Assembly (NCBI RefSeq): GCF_030812415.1
Contig: NZ_JAUSST010000003.1
Coordinates: 806,001 to 870,000, forward strand
Source of the DNA: Paenibacillus harenae
GTDB taxonomy: Bacteria > Bacillota > Bacilli > Paenibacillales > Paenibacillaceae
DNA: 64,000 nucleotides
Reading direction: 5' to 3'
Below the pieces are notes generated by a model that saw only the letters and a program-made list of their open reading frames with translations, ran no database searches and had not been told where the DNA came from. Both the position numbers and the translations under genes were made by a program. This document shows positions 26,009 to 35,022 of the stretch, in pieces (position 1 is the first letter of the stretch; every line of letters begins with the position of its first letter).

Positions 26009-26614
26009 ATGAACATGAGTTGGAAATGGGCAGTAGGAGCGTTGTCGCTAGCGGTAGTTCTTATAGGCTGCGGGGCGAAGGAAGAAGCCGCAACACAGCA
26101 GCAAAATCAGGCGCAAACGCAAGGCGGAACGCAGCAAAGCAGCGGGGGAGGCGGCGGCGGGCCTCAAATGGGGATGCAAGCCGACCTGATGGGCAAAGTA
26201 AAATCGATTGACGGCCAGACGATTACGGTTTACAAATCGAACATGACATTCGGAGGAGACCGCGGCCAAGGCGACGGCACGGGTCAAACCCCGGAAGACG
26301 GTCAGCCTGCAGAAGGCGGCGAAATGCCGCAGCCGCCAGCCGATGGCGGGCCTGTGAATATGGACGATATGTTCAGCGACGAGACGACGACGATTCAATT
26401 AACGGACTATACGAAGATCTTATCGGTTACGTTCGAGAACAACGAGATCGTCGAGAAGACTGTAACGCTTGCCGATCTGAAGGTGGACGACATTTTGTCG
26501 ATCAACCTGAAGGACGACACATTGGAAGCGGAATCGATCACGATCAGAACAGGCGGCTTCGGCGGCGGAGGCGGGAGACAACGTCCGAACGAGCAGCAAC
26601 AACAATCGTTATAG
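26009..26614 (+). CDS. Gly/Gln-rich lipoprotein, DUF5666-like
   Basis: Predicted lipoprotein of 201 residues: signal peptide with lipobox (VLIGCG, Cys at about 20), a glutamine-rich linker, a glycine run, and a short domain built on GKVKSIDGQTITVYKSN and VDDILSINLKDDTLEAESI, which resembles DUF5666-type beta domains. The acidic, proline- and glycine-rich middle and the tail GGFGGGGG-RQRPNEQQQQSL suggest an extended surface protein. AAGGAG precedes ATG 26009. Function unknown. Confidence 0.7.
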   Translation: MNMSWKWAVGALSLAVVLIGCGAKEEAATQQQNQAQTQGGTQQSSGGGGGGPQMGMQADLMGKVKSIDGQTITVYKSNMTFGGDRGQGDGTGQTPEDGQPAEGGEMPQPPADGGPVNMDDMFSDETTTIQLTDYTKILSVTFENNEIVEKTVTLADLKVDDILSINLKDDTLEAESITIRTGGFGGGGGRQRPNEQQQQSL

Positions 26615-26628
26615 GGGACATACGAACG

Positions 26629-26666
26629 CCGTCGATGAAAGAGCCTTTCTCATCGACGGTTATTTG
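26629..26666 (+). terminator. Terminator of the lipoprotein gene
   Basis: CCGTCGATGA and TCATCGACGG form a 10-bp stem followed by TTATTTGTT. Confidence 0.75.
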
Positions 26667-26713
26667 TTATAACTTGAAAGTTAATGAATCAACTTCAAAG
26701 TAGATCGAACACG

Positions 26714-26752
26714 ACAAAAAAAGACAAGCATCGGACCGCTCGGTCCGGATGC
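26714..26752 (-). terminator. Terminator of the small minus-strand gene
   Basis: GCATC-GGACCG-CT-CGGTCC-GGATGC hairpin; the minus strand runs into TTTTTTT. Confidence 0.8.
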
Positions 26753-26784
26753 CTGCCTTCGGGAATACGTAGTAAGCTGCTTCA

Positions 26785-27012
26785 TTAATATAAAGAAATG
26801 GTTAGCGTATCCCGTTCAGATAACGAATGAAGAGTCGCTTCGCTGCCGACGATTTCAACGCTAATCAATGACTTGATACATGTCTTTAGGGCGTTCTTGC
26901 CGGTTGTAAGCTTGCGGTTCAATACGGCGGACAGTTTTTCAATGGCTTGTTTATTTGTATCGGTTAAATAGACTGGGATCGTTTTATTTTGAAATAAAAG
27001 CATCGTTTTCAT
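26785..27012 (-). CDS. Small hypothetical protein
   Basis: Cytoplasmic protein of 75 residues (starts MKTMLLFQNKTIPVYL) with no recognised domain. GGAGGT lies 8 bases before the ATG, and a dedicated terminator follows, so it looks like a genuine single gene. The longer frame reaching 27180 has no ribosome site and is not preferred. No neighbour suggests a role. Confidence 0.6.
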   Translation of the reverse strand: MKTMLLFQNKTIPVYLTDTNKQAIEKLSAVLNRKLTTGKNALKTCIKSLISVEIVGSEATLHSLSERDTLTISLY

Positions 27013-27131
27013 TGCGTGGACCTCCATCCTGATCTGCAATTTTTCATAAGTGTAACGCATAATTATTAAATAATTCTTAAAAAAGAATGAGCAATAGGTT
27101 ACAATCTTGTAACTTTTGCAAAATTGCTGCA

Positions 27132-28034
27132 TTACGTGTCGCTTCCCGTCCGTTCTTTGCGGAACTGGGAAGGTGTACACTTCATCGTTTTGCGAAATAC
27201 TTTAACGAAGTAGCTGATATGTTCGAAGCCGACATCGAACGCAATCGCCGATATTTTGCGCTCCGGCTCCAGCAGCAGTTCCGTCGCTTGCCGTATTCGA
27301 TAAGCATTCAAGTATTCAATCGGCGTCTGTCTCGTCATCGTCTTGAAGAAGCGGCAGAACTGGCCTTCGCTCATTGGAATCTGATCGGCGAGCTCCGCGA
27401 TCCGAATCGGACGATGAAAATGGTGCTGCATGTAAAGGATAACCGTCTTCAAGCGGTCAATCTTGGTCGAGTCGGCATTGCTCGTCTCGCTCCGATTAAC
27501 GAAGCGCTGCCCGGAGCATATTTCATGAAGCATGAAATAAAGCCTTCCTTTAATGGCGATTTCGTACCCGCTTTGCTGCTTATCGTATGCCTCCATCATG
27601 CCTTGCAGATGAGAGAGCAGGGAGCGCTCCCATTCGGTTGCCGCCGTAATATGCCTAGGGAAGGTACGCTTCTTCTCGAGCAGCGGAGTCACATATTTCT
27701 CCTGAACGGCATCGAAGCTGCCGCTCGCAAGCATATGGGTGTCGAATACGATTGCGCAATATTTGCAGGTGGAGTCATTAAGCGCATGACCCGCATGAAT
27801 GTCTCCGCCATCGATGAACACCGCTTCCCCGGCTCGGACCGGAAAATAATCGGTGTCGACCTGGAACAGCACCTCACCTTCAAGCACGCAAAAAAATTCA
27901 GCCTCCGCATGCCAGTGACAATCGAGAATCGGAGCTCCGGGCTCGTCCCGTTCGACCCAATAAGCGGCTAGAGGGAACATATTATTGCCGTGAAGCCGGT
28001 CTTCCTTCAAGGAATGACGCGTTGTTTGGTCCAT
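27132..28034 (-). CDS. AraC-family regulator with cupin sensor domain
   Basis: Transcriptional regulator of 300 residues: an N-terminal cupin (CHWHAEAEFFCVLEGEVLFQ, then PVRAGEAVFIDGGDIHAG) that binds a sugar ligand, and two C-terminal AraC helix-turn-helices (IRIAELADQIPMSEGQFCRFF; ISAIAFDVGFEHISYFVKVF). GGAGAG precedes ATG 28034. It is divergent from the alpha-xylosidase gene and probably activates it together with the following isomerase and dehydrogenase genes. Confidence 0.9.
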   Translation of the reverse strand: MDQTTRHSLKEDRLHGNNMFPLAAYWVERDEPGAPILDCHWHAEAEFFCVLEGEVLFQVDTDYFPVRAGEAVFIDGGDIHAGHALNDSTCKYCAIVFDTHMLASGSFDAVQEKYVTPLLEKKRTFPRHITAATEWERSLLSHLQGMMEAYDKQQSGYEIAIKGRLYFMLHEICSGQRFVNRSETSNADSTKIDRLKTVILYMQHHFHRPIRIAELADQIPMSEGQFCRFFKTMTRQTPIEYLNAYRIRQATELLLEPERKISAIAFDVGFEHISYFVKVFRKTMKCTPSQFRKERTGSDT

Positions 28035-28123
28035 TCGGCTCTCCTTTGCGTTGCTTATGTGCTTCTGGCCACCGTAAATCATGTGGATTCATCAAAATAG
28101 TGCTATAGATGAGCATTATTCTG

Positions 28124-28153
28124 TTAGTTGTATCTTAATGTTATCAGTATAAT
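28124..28153 (+). promoter_or_regulatory. Promoter of the alpha-xylosidase gene with flanking inverted repeat
   Basis: TTAGTT (28124) and TATAAT (28148) with an 18-base spacer. TAGTTG (28125-28130) and CAACTA (28155-28160) form an inverted repeat around the promoter, a plausible target for the divergent AraC protein. Confidence 0.45.
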
Positions 28154-28213
28154 GCAACTATACAAGAATGCAATACCATACTAAGAGATCCATGTAGAAA
28201 GGTTGGTTCGATC

Positions 28214-30538
28214 ATGAAATTTACTGACGGCAACTGGCTTATTCGGGAAGGCTATGACGTGCTTGGCGCGGTCCAAGTCCATGACTTTGAACAACAGGAC
28301 GGCAAACTGATCGCTTACGCATCGCCGCGTCCGATTTTAACGCGTTCCAATATGCTTGATACGATGCTGCTTACCGTGCAGTTTCATTCTCCGCTTCCTG
28401 GCGTAATCGGCGTTAAGCTCATCCATCATGCGGGAGTCGTAGATCGCGGACCGGCATTCGAGCTATCCGCGCAAAGCGGCAGCCATGCGGTGATCGAGGA
28501 GAACGAGAACGAGGCCGTATTGACGAGCGGCAGCTTGAGCGTCCGCATCCGCAAAGGCCCGGAGTGGGCAGTCGATTTCTACCGCGGCTCGGAACGCATT
28601 ACGGGCAGCACGCAAAAATCGATGGCTTATATCACGGAGAAAAACAACGGCGCATTCATGCGCGAAGAGCTTGATCTTGGCGTAGGCGAATGGGTATACG
28701 GCCTGGGCGAGCGCTTCACGCCGTTCGTCAGAAACGGTCAAGTCGTCGATCTGTGGAACAAAGACGGCGGGACGAGCTCGGAACAATCGTACAAAAACAT
28801 TCCTTTCTATATTACGAACAAAGGCTACGGCGTATTCGTGAATCATCCGGAGCTTGTATCGTTCGAGGTAGCTTCGGAGAAAGTAAAAAAGGTTCAATTC
28901 AGCGTCGCGGGCGAATCGCTTGAGTATTTTGTCATCGACGGTCCTAGCATGAAGGAAGTACTCGGCAAGTATACGGATCTGACAGGCAAGCCTTCGTTGC
29001 CGCCGGCCTGGACGTTCGGCCTGTGGCTGACGACGTCGTTCACTACGAACTACGACGAAGCGACGGTTAATTCCTTCGTTGACGGCATGGCAGAACGCGA
29101 TTTGCCGCTTCATGTGTTCCACTTCGACTGCTTCTGGATGCGCGAGTTCCATTGGACCGACTTCAAGTGGGATGAGCGTCAATTCCCGGATCCGGTCGGC
29201 ATGCTTGCGCGCTTGAAGGAGAAGGGCCTTAAAATTTGCGTATGGATCAACCCGTACATCGCGCAGCGCTCCCGTCTGTTCGAGGAAGGCAAACAAAACG
29301 GCTATTTGGTTAAGAAGCCTAATGGCGACGTATGGCAATGGGATCTATGGCAGCCAGGCATGGCGCTTGTCGACTTCACGAATCCGGCTGCTTGCGAATG
29401 GTATGCGGGTTATCTCCGCGACCTCGTCGATATGGGCGTTGACAGCTTCAAGACCGACTTCGGCGAGCGTATCCCGACGGACGTCGCGTACCATGACGGC
29501 TCTGATCCCGTTAAAATGCATAACTTCTATACGTACCTCTACAATAAAGTCGTGTTCGAGGTGCTCGAAGAGAAGCTTGGCAAGAACGAAGCGGCGCTGT
29601 TCGCGCGTTCCGCAACGGCTGGCGGACAGAAGTTCCCGGTTCACTGGGGCGGCGACTGCTATGCGGATTACGAGTCGATGGCGGAAAGCCTCCGCGGCGG
29701 CTTGTCGCTAGGCATGTCCGGCTTCGGCTTCTGGAGCCATGACATCGGCGGCTTCGAGAGCACGGCTCCTGCGCATGTGTTCAAGCGCTGGCTGGCATTC
29801 GGCTTGCTATCAAGCCATAGCCGTCTGCATGGCAGCAAATCGTACCGCGTGCCTTGGGCGTATGACACGGAAGCCGTTGATGTTACGCGCCACTTCACGA
29901 AGCTGAAGAGCCGCATCATGCCATACCTGTTCAATACCGCCGTACAAGCGACCGAGCAAGGCGTTCCTTCGATGCGCGCCATGGTTCTTGAATTCCCTGA
30001 AGACCCGACAAGCGAACAGCTTGACCGCCAGTACATGCTTGGCGATTCGCTGCTCGTTGCGCCGATCTTCAATGAAGCGGGCAAAGTGACGTATTACTTG
30101 CCAGAGGGCAAGTGGACGCATATGCTGTCCGGCGACATCGTGGAAGGCGGCAAATGGTTCAAAGAAACGTACGACTTCTTCAGCTTGCCATTGTTTGTCC
30201 GTCCGAACTCGATCATTGCTCTTGGCGCGAACGACCTTCGCCCGGACTACGATTACGCGGACGACGTACAGCTTGAATTGCATAATCTGGCGGATGGCCG
30301 TACAGCTGAAACGATTGTACGCGATCTTAAAGGATTGCCTGAGCTTACGATTTCCGCTTCAAGAAGCGGCAATACCATCTCATTCAAACTGAAGTCTAGC
30401 GGCAAGCCGTTCTCGCTTTCGCTCAAGGGTCTTGGCACGATTGCTTCTGTTAATGGCGTATCGGCCGAAGTGGAAGGGGCAGTCGCTCGCTTCTCTGCTG
30501 GAGCCGCGGAAGCATCGTTTACAATCACGATCCAATAA
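28214..30538 (+). CDS. yicI: GH31 alpha-xylosidase, YicI-like
   Basis: Cytoplasmic glycoside hydrolase of 774 residues, nearly the same length as E. coli YicI (772). The nucleophile Asp415 is in SFKTDFGERIPTD and the acid/base Asp481 in HWGGDCYADYESM, one residue off the YicI positions 416 and 482. It releases alpha-linked xylose (for example isoprimeverose from xyloglucan) from the non-reducing end. No signal peptide. An AAAGGTTGG ribosome site precedes the ATG. The next two genes encode sugar-modifying enzymes but are separated by a terminator. Confidence 0.93.
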   Translation: MKFTDGNWLIREGYDVLGAVQVHDFEQQDGKLIAYASPRPILTRSNMLDTMLLTVQFHSPLPGVIGVKLIHHAGVVDRGPAFELSAQSGSHAVIEENENEAVLTSGSLSVRIRKGPEWAVDFYRGSERITGSTQKSMAYITEKNNGAFMREELDLGVGEWVYGLGERFTPFVRNGQVVDLWNKDGGTSSEQSYKNIPFYITNKGYGVFVNHPELVSFEVASEKVKKVQFSVAGESLEYFVIDGPSMKEVLGKYTDLTGKPSLPPAWTFGLWLTTSFTTNYDEATVNSFVDGMAERDLPLHVFHFDCFWMREFHWTDFKWDERQFPDPVGMLARLKEKGLKICVWINPYIAQRSRLFEEGKQNGYLVKKPNGDVWQWDLWQPGMALVDFTNPAACEWYAGYLRDLVDMGVDSFKTDFGERIPTDVAYHDGSDPVKMHNFYTYLYNKVVFEVLEEKLGKNEAALFARSATAGGQKFPVHWGGDCYADYESMAESLRGGLSLGMSGFGFWSHDIGGFESTAPAHVFKRWLAFGLLSSHSRLHGSKSYRVPWAYDTEAVDVTRHFTKLKSRIMPYLFNTAVQATEQGVPSMRAMVLEFPEDPTSEQLDRQYMLGDSLLVAPIFNEAGKVTYYLPEGKWTHMLSGDIVEGGKWFKETYDFFSLPLFVRPNSIIALGANDLRPDYDYADDVQLELHNLADGRTAETIVRDLKGLPELTISASRSGNTISFKLKSSGKPFSLSLKGLGTIASVNGVSAEVEGAVARFSAGAAEASFTITIQ

Positions 30539-30566
30539 TTCTATTGCTGCCGCCTAAGTGCGGCAT

Positions 30567-30619
30567 GATCCCCCTAGCATTAGTCTGCGACAGCGGATGC
30601 TGCTTGGGGGGTCTTTTAT
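30567..30619 (+). terminator. Terminator after the alpha-xylosidase gene
   Basis: GATCCCCC pairs with GGGGGGTC, inner AGCAT/ATGCT pairs too, then TTTTATT. Confidence 0.8.
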
Positions 30620-30765
30620 TATTGGACATGCATTTACCAAAATCGCATATAAAAATGCTAATAAGATAGCTGTTTTTATGAAGGGACAATATATATAATG
30701 GAAAACGTAAAGCAATACGCACAAACATGAACACAAAATGAAAATATAAAAGGAGTGCTACTCGT

Positions 30766-31536
30766 ATGACACGACTCAATATCGGTTTACAGCTTTATAC
30801 GCTGCGCGATGTACTGGCTGAAGATTTTGAAGGCACGCTTCGCAAGGTAGCCGCGCTTGGTTATGAAGGCGTCGAGTTTGCAGGCTACGGCGGCATGGAA
30901 GCGGAGGCGCTGCGCGACTTGCTTCAAGAAATCAACCTGAAAGCAATCGGGTCGCATATCGGTTTGCACCTGCTTGAAGGAAACCTGGATGCGGAAATTG
31001 CCTATTTGAAAACGATTGGGGCGAAGTACGCGATCTGCCCTTGGCTGCCTGTCGAAGCTCGCGATACGGAAGCATGGCGCAGCCATCTCGTCAAATTCGA
31101 AGAGTATGGGAAGCGGTTCCAAGCAGAAGGCATCGATTTTGCTTATCATAACCATGATTTCGAATTCGAAGTGGAGATTGACGGCCAAATCGTATTCGAC
31201 GCTCTGTACGAGCGTATCGATCCGAAGTTCTTGAAAGTGGAGATGGATATCGGCTGGGTACAATATTCCGGCGTAGATCCGCTTGCTTATATTGCGAAAT
31301 ACGCAGGACGCTTGCCGCTGCTTCACCTGAAAGACTACCGCGGCGGCGAGAAAGGCCAGCAAATCGATACGGTTGAGCTTGGCCGCGGCGACTTGCCGCT
31401 TGTGCCGATCATTGAAGCTGCCGAGAAAGCCAGCGTGGAATGGCTGATCGTAGAGCAGGATAGATGCGCTAACCCGCCGCTTGAATCGGTCTCCGAAAGC
31501 ATGGAATGGATTAAAACCAACTATTTGAACAAATAG
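30766..31536 (+). CDS. Sugar phosphate isomerase/epimerase family protein
   Basis: TIM-barrel (AP endonuclease 2 / IolE-like) protein of 256 residues. It begins LNIGLQLYTLRDVLAEDFEG and shows the metal-binding positions of this family in FAYHNHDFEF, VEMDIGWVQYSG, LHLKDYRGG and WLIVEQD. Members isomerise or epimerise sugars or inositols, or act on 3-keto sugars. AAAGGAG precedes the ATG. The Gfo/Idh dehydrogenase follows after 46 bases in the same direction, a common two-gene set. Confidence 0.9.
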   Translation: MTRLNIGLQLYTLRDVLAEDFEGTLRKVAALGYEGVEFAGYGGMEAEALRDLLQEINLKAIGSHIGLHLLEGNLDAEIAYLKTIGAKYAICPWLPVEARDTEAWRSHLVKFEEYGKRFQAEGIDFAYHNHDFEFEVEIDGQIVFDALYERIDPKFLKVEMDIGWVQYSGVDPLAYIAKYAGRLPLLHLKDYRGGEKGQQIDTVELGRGDLPLVPIIEAAEKASVEWLIVEQDRCANPPLESVSESMEWIKTNYLNK

Positions 31537-31582
31537 GCGATATCTCGTCAAATTAACTTATATGATAGGCAGGGGAAACTTA

Positions 31583-32602
31583 ATGTCCAAAATTCGTGTA
31601 GCAGTCATTGGTTGTGGTTCCATCTCGAAATACCGTCATATCCCGGAATATGCGTCTAACCCGAACGTAGAGCTTGTTGCATTCGTTGATCCGATCATCG
31701 AGCGCGCACAGCACTATGCAGATCTGCATGGCGCCAAAGCTTTCGCCGATTATGAAACGATGCTTGCTGAAGTAAAACCCGACGCGGTAAGCGTGAATAC
31801 GCCAAACGCGCTTCATGCTCCGATGTCCATTAAGGGTGCTAACGCCGGCGTTCACGTTCTTGTCGAGAAGCCGATGGCAGTGACAGACGAAGAAGCGGCT
31901 GCAATGATCGAAGCTGCCAAGAAAAACAACGTACATCTTATGGTTGGCCAAAACCAACGTTTCATGCCTCCTCATGTGAAGGCGAAGCAAATTCTTGAAT
32001 CCGGCATCCTAGGCAAAGTGCTTACGTTCCGTACTTCCTTCGGACATCCGGGTCCGGACAACTGGAGCATCGACGGCGCAAGCAGCTGGTTCTTCCGCAA
32101 GCCGGAAGCGATCATGGGCGCAATGGGCGACCTTGGCGTGCACAAGTCCGACCTGATCCGTTGGATGCTGAACGATGAAGTTTCCGAGATCGCAGCTTTC
32201 GTAGGTACGCAGCACAAAGACACGGACGTAGATGACAACGCGGCATGCTTGCTTCGCATGAAGAGCGGAACAATGGGAACGCTCGTTGCAAGCTGGACTT
32301 ACTACAAAGGCGAAGACAACAGTACGATCCTATGGTGCGAAAACGGCGTTATGAAGATCGGAACGCATCCTGACGATCAAGTTATCGTGGAGCTGCGCAA
32401 CGGTACCGTCGAGAAGCACAAAGTAGGCGCAATCTCGACGAACGACAAGCAAGAATCGAGCGGCGTTATCGATGCATTCATCGACAGCATCGTGAACAAC
32501 ACGACTCCTGCCGTAACGGGCGAAGACGGCCGCGCGTCGCTCAAAGTTATTTTGTGCGCATTCGAATCGCAAGCTACAGGCAAATTCGTTAGCGTTAACT
32601 AA
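31583..32602 (+). CDS. Gfo/Idh/MocA-family oxidoreductase
   Basis: NAD(P)-dependent sugar dehydrogenase of 339 residues. Rossmann motif VAVIGCGSISKYRH at the N-terminus, the EKPMAVT motif near residue 96 and the catalytic-domain histidine region GDLGVHKSDLIRWML are typical. AGGGGA lies 6 bases before ATG 31583; an in-frame ATG at 31562 has no site. Together with the TIM-barrel gene upstream it could oxidise and rearrange a glycoside or free sugar released by the alpha-xylosidase, which is inferred from location. Confidence 0.9.
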   Translation: MSKIRVAVIGCGSISKYRHIPEYASNPNVELVAFVDPIIERAQHYADLHGAKAFADYETMLAEVKPDAVSVNTPNALHAPMSIKGANAGVHVLVEKPMAVTDEEAAAMIEAAKKNNVHLMVGQNQRFMPPHVKAKQILESGILGKVLTFRTSFGHPGPDNWSIDGASSWFFRKPEAIMGAMGDLGVHKSDLIRWMLNDEVSEIAAFVGTQHKDTDVDDNAACLLRMKSGTMGTLVASWTYYKGEDNSTILWCENGVMKIGTHPDDQVIVELRNGTVEKHKVGAISTNDKQESSGVIDAFIDSIVNNTTPAVTGEDGRASLKVILCAFESQATGKFVSVN

Positions 32603-32617
32603 TCGCTTCAAATAGCA

Positions 32618-32665
32618 ATTACCACCGTCATTGGGCATCGGCCTCGTGACGGTGGTAATATTTTT
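32618..32665 (+). terminator. Terminator of the isomerase-dehydrogenase unit
   Basis: ATTACCACCGTCA and TGACGGTGGTAAT form a perfect 13-bp stem followed by ATTTTTC. Confidence 0.88.
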
Positions 32666-32682
32666 CAATCACTATCTTGCAT

Positions 32683-32759
32683 TGTAGAATACTACATGGT
32701 ATTGTATAGTTACTGACCAAAGCAGAAAATGATATATACTTGCGATCTACTATTCTACA
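32683..32759. promoter_or_regulatory. Separated inverted repeat before the padR operon
   Basis: TGTAGAATACTA (32683-32694) and TACTATTCTACA (32748-32759) are inverted copies at 11 of 12 positions, 53 bases apart. Between them ACTACATGG and GTATAGT give further TAC/GTA elements. PadR proteins bind ATGT/ACAT-type palindromes, so this may be an autoregulatory site that favours looping. Confidence 0.4.
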
Positions 32760-32814
32760 TTGATGAATACCAAGCTATATTCAGTACATGCGTCGAGCAA
32801 TTGGAGGATACGGA

Positions 32815-33135
32815 ATGAACATTCAGTTTAAGAAAGGCGTACTCGAGATATGCGTCCTGGTTTTAACGACTAGAGGCGACCGCTACGGCTACGAGCTTGC
32901 CGTCATGATCTCGGAGAAATTCGAACTCGCCGTCGGCAGCGTCTATCCTCTGCTTAACCGGCTAACGCAAGAAGGTTACTTTTCCACATACTTGAAGGAA
33001 TCGACCGAAGGACCGCCGCGCAAATATTATCATCTGACGCCCGAGGGCTGGGGTCATATGCGGATGCTAATTGCGGAATGGAATTCGTTCACGAAAGCAG
33101 TCAACGAAATCGTAGAGGATGGATTGAGGCCATGA
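32815..33135 (+). CDS. PadR-family transcriptional regulator
   Basis: Winged-helix repressor of 106 residues (FKKGVLEICVLVLTTRGDRYGYEL interrupted; SVYPLLNRLTQEGYFSTYLK; GPPRKYYHLTPEGW). GGAGGA lies 6 bases before the ATG. Its stop overlaps the next start (ATGA). The PadR-HAAS-DUF4097 order is a recurring operon in Bacillota in which the regulator represses its own operon; the inducer is generally unknown, often linked to cell-envelope-active compounds. Confidence 0.92.
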   Translation: MNIQFKKGVLEICVLVLTTRGDRYGYELAVMISEKFELAVGSVYPLLNRLTQEGYFSTYLKESTEGPPRKYYHLTPEGWGHMRMLIAEWNSFTKAVNEIVEDGLRP

Positions 33136-33689
33136 TGACGAAACAGTCTTATATGAACGAGCTGGATAGACTGCTCAGGAATGTGTCGGAAGAGCAGCGG
33201 AAGGAATGGCTGTACGATTATTATTTACACTTCGAGCAGGCGGCGCAGAACGGTCGTAGCGAGGAAGAAGCCGCTCTTGAGCTTGGCGATCCAAGGCAGA
33301 TCGCCGGCGAGCTGCTGCTCGGTTACCGGGTGGAACAGGCCGAGTCGAGCAAAAACTATAGAGGACTGTCGCGTGCCGTGTTCGCAACGGTTAGCCTCGG
33401 ATTGTTCAATTTGATCTTCATCATCGGGCCTTATGTCGCGTTGGCGGCCGTACTTCTTTCCTTATGGGCTGTTGCGGCAGCCATTGCCGTGGCGGGCTTA
33501 GCAACCATAGTGGATAGCTTCTGGGTGGAGACTTTCACGAAACCGCAGGCATTGTCGCTTGCGCTTATATGCTGGGCGTTATCCATCCTGCTAGCGATCG
33601 GACTGAAGTTCTTAACAAGTAAGTTCTATGCGATGACTTTGAAATATTTGAAATTCAACACGCGTGTCGTTAGGGGGAATTCGAAATGA
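33132..33689 (+). CDS. HAAS-domain membrane protein (DUF1700)
   Basis: Protein of 185 residues. The N-terminal helical HAAS domain (MNELDRLLRNVSEEQRKEWL, then EEEAALELGDPRQIAGELLLGY) is followed by two long hydrophobic stretches (about 80-125 and 140-160) that form three or four membrane helices. HAAS proteins are membrane partners in PadR-controlled envelope operons, and may hold the PadR protein or the DUF4097 partner at the membrane. Overlaps both neighbours by four bases. Confidence 0.87.
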   Translation: MMTKQSYMNELDRLLRNVSEEQRKEWLYDYYLHFEQAAQNGRSEEEAALELGDPRQIAGELLLGYRVEQAESSKNYRGLSRAVFATVSLGLFNLIFIIGPYVALAAVLLSLWAVAAAIAVAGLATIVDSFWVETFTKPQALSLALICWALSILLAIGLKFLTSKFYAMTLKYLKFNTRVVRGNSK

Positions 33690-34636
33690 AGAAGCTAGCG
33701 GCGTTAGCTGTCATTATGTTGATTGCAGGAACTATCGGCGTCTTTATGACCTTTAATATACAAGATCTGAAAACGTTCGGAACGGAACCCGTTATGATCG
33801 AGAAAACGATTGATCCTTCTGCAGTCCATAACGTAAAAGTCAATTCGGATAGCCTTGATATCGAGTTCAAACGTAGCGCATCGAACGATATCAAAGTTAG
33901 TCTGGATGGCCGGGCAAGCAAAAAATATGTGGATCGGTTCGTACTGGCGACGGGAGTTGTAGGCGACACGGCAACGATTCAAGCAAGTTATAAGGATACT
34001 TTTATTGTCGGATTCAATATTGTGGATGTCGACATGATCGTGGAGCTGCCGGATCGGCTATGGGATCGTATCGAGGTGGATTCGAAGCACAGCGATATCG
34101 AAGTCGAGCATTTGGCGGCGAAGGATGCCGTTATTACGTCAGGAAGCGGCGATATACAAACGGAAGAGCTTCAGGCGGAAATAGCAAAGCTGAGGACGGA
34201 TCACGGTGATATAGATCTTGAGAATGTATCCGGCGACAGCGTGGAACTGACGAGCAGCAGCGGCAATATTAAGCTTGAAAGCTACACGATTGGGCAATTG
34301 AATATTCATTCCGACCATGGGAATATTACGATCGAGGATGGAGTTGGCATTGTCCAAGGAAGTACGAAGAGCGGCAATATTCGATTTAACGCGAAGGAAG
34401 TCAACGATAACCTATCGTTGGTAACAAGTCATGGCAACATCCGTATCGAAGCGGAGAGACAGCCGGAATCTGCGGAGATTGTATTGAAGCACGAGCATGG
34501 CAACCGGGATGTTGATTGGGAAGGAATCGAGACTTCGGTCGATAGAGGGCATGCATTTAGCGGCAAGCTCGGGGGTGGCAAAGTTAAGATCGAAGCCGAG
34601 TCCGAGACGGGCAATATCAAGCTAGGAATCGACTAA
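33686..34636 (+). CDS. DUF4097-family beta-repeat protein
   Basis: Protein of 316 residues with an N-terminal signal anchor (about 4-24) and repeated short beta units rich in SGDI/SGNI/HGNI motifs (SGSGDIQTEEL, DHGDIDLENV, SSGNIKLESY, DHGNITIEDG, KSGNIRFNAK, SHGNIRIEAE). This is the DUF4097 right-handed beta fold, extracytoplasmic. AGGGGGG precedes the ATG. It is the last gene of the PadR operon; a terminator follows. Function is unknown, probably in envelope stress response. Confidence 0.87.
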   Translation: MKKLAALAVIMLIAGTIGVFMTFNIQDLKTFGTEPVMIEKTIDPSAVHNVKVNSDSLDIEFKRSASNDIKVSLDGRASKKYVDRFVLATGVVGDTATIQASYKDTFIVGFNIVDVDMIVELPDRLWDRIEVDSKHSDIEVEHLAAKDAVITSGSGDIQTEELQAEIAKLRTDHGDIDLENVSGDSVELTSSSGNIKLESYTIGQLNIHSDHGNITIEDGVGIVQGSTKSGNIRFNAKEVNDNLSLVTSHGNIRIEAERQPESAEIVLKHEHGNRDVDWEGIETSVDRGHAFSGKLGGGKVKIEAESETGNIKLGID

Positions 34637-34649
34637 ATAGGGACGAAAA

Positions 34650-34688
34650 GAAGCATGCATGCGGTCAATCCGTATGTATGCTTTTTGT
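34650..34688 (+). terminator. Terminator of the padR operon
   Basis: AAGCATGCAT-GCGG pairs with CCGT-ATGTATGCTT, followed by TTTTTG. Confidence 0.82.
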
Positions 34689-34875
34689 TCTGTTTTAGTG
34701 TTTATTCACGTAAAAACGGGCTAAAATCGCAAATTAGCATATTCTCATAAAGCAGTGATAGTACGGATTTGACCGTTATTTTAAGAGAAATGGAAGTTTT
34801 TGTGTCATGAAACGCTAAAAACCCCATGTTAAGATAAGTGGCGTCAGGGATGAACGATGCGATACAAAACACAGG

Positions 34876-35022
34876 AAAACAAAGCGGATGCTTACGAAGC
34901 GAGTTTTGCTTCATTGCATTACGCAAAACAAAGCGGATGCTTACGAAGCGAGTTTTGCTTCATTGCATTACGCAAAACTAAGCGGATGCTTACGAAGCGA
35001 GTTTTGCTTCATTGCATTACGC
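34876..35022. repeat. Three tandem 49-bp repeats
   Basis: Three head-to-tail units of exactly 49 bases start at 34876, 34925 and 34974; the first two are identical as read and the third differs by one base (AAAACTA for AAAACAA). Each holds GGATGCTTACGAAGCGAG and a GCATTACGC end, with potential stems GAAGC/GCTTC and AGTTTTGC/GCAAAACT. The array ends 13 bases before AGGAGGATG of the CAP gene, so it lies in that gene's leader. A related single element is at 51679-51712. The upstream part of this 409-base gap (34690-34875) shows no gene. Confidence 0.9.

Noticed and set aside
27087..27971. A 294-codon plus-strand frame opposite the AraC/cupin regulator
   Set aside because: The minus-strand protein has full cupin and AraC motifs; the plus frame has none.
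34876..35022. CRISPR array
   Set aside because: The 49-base units are directly joined with no unique spacers and no cas genes are nearby.
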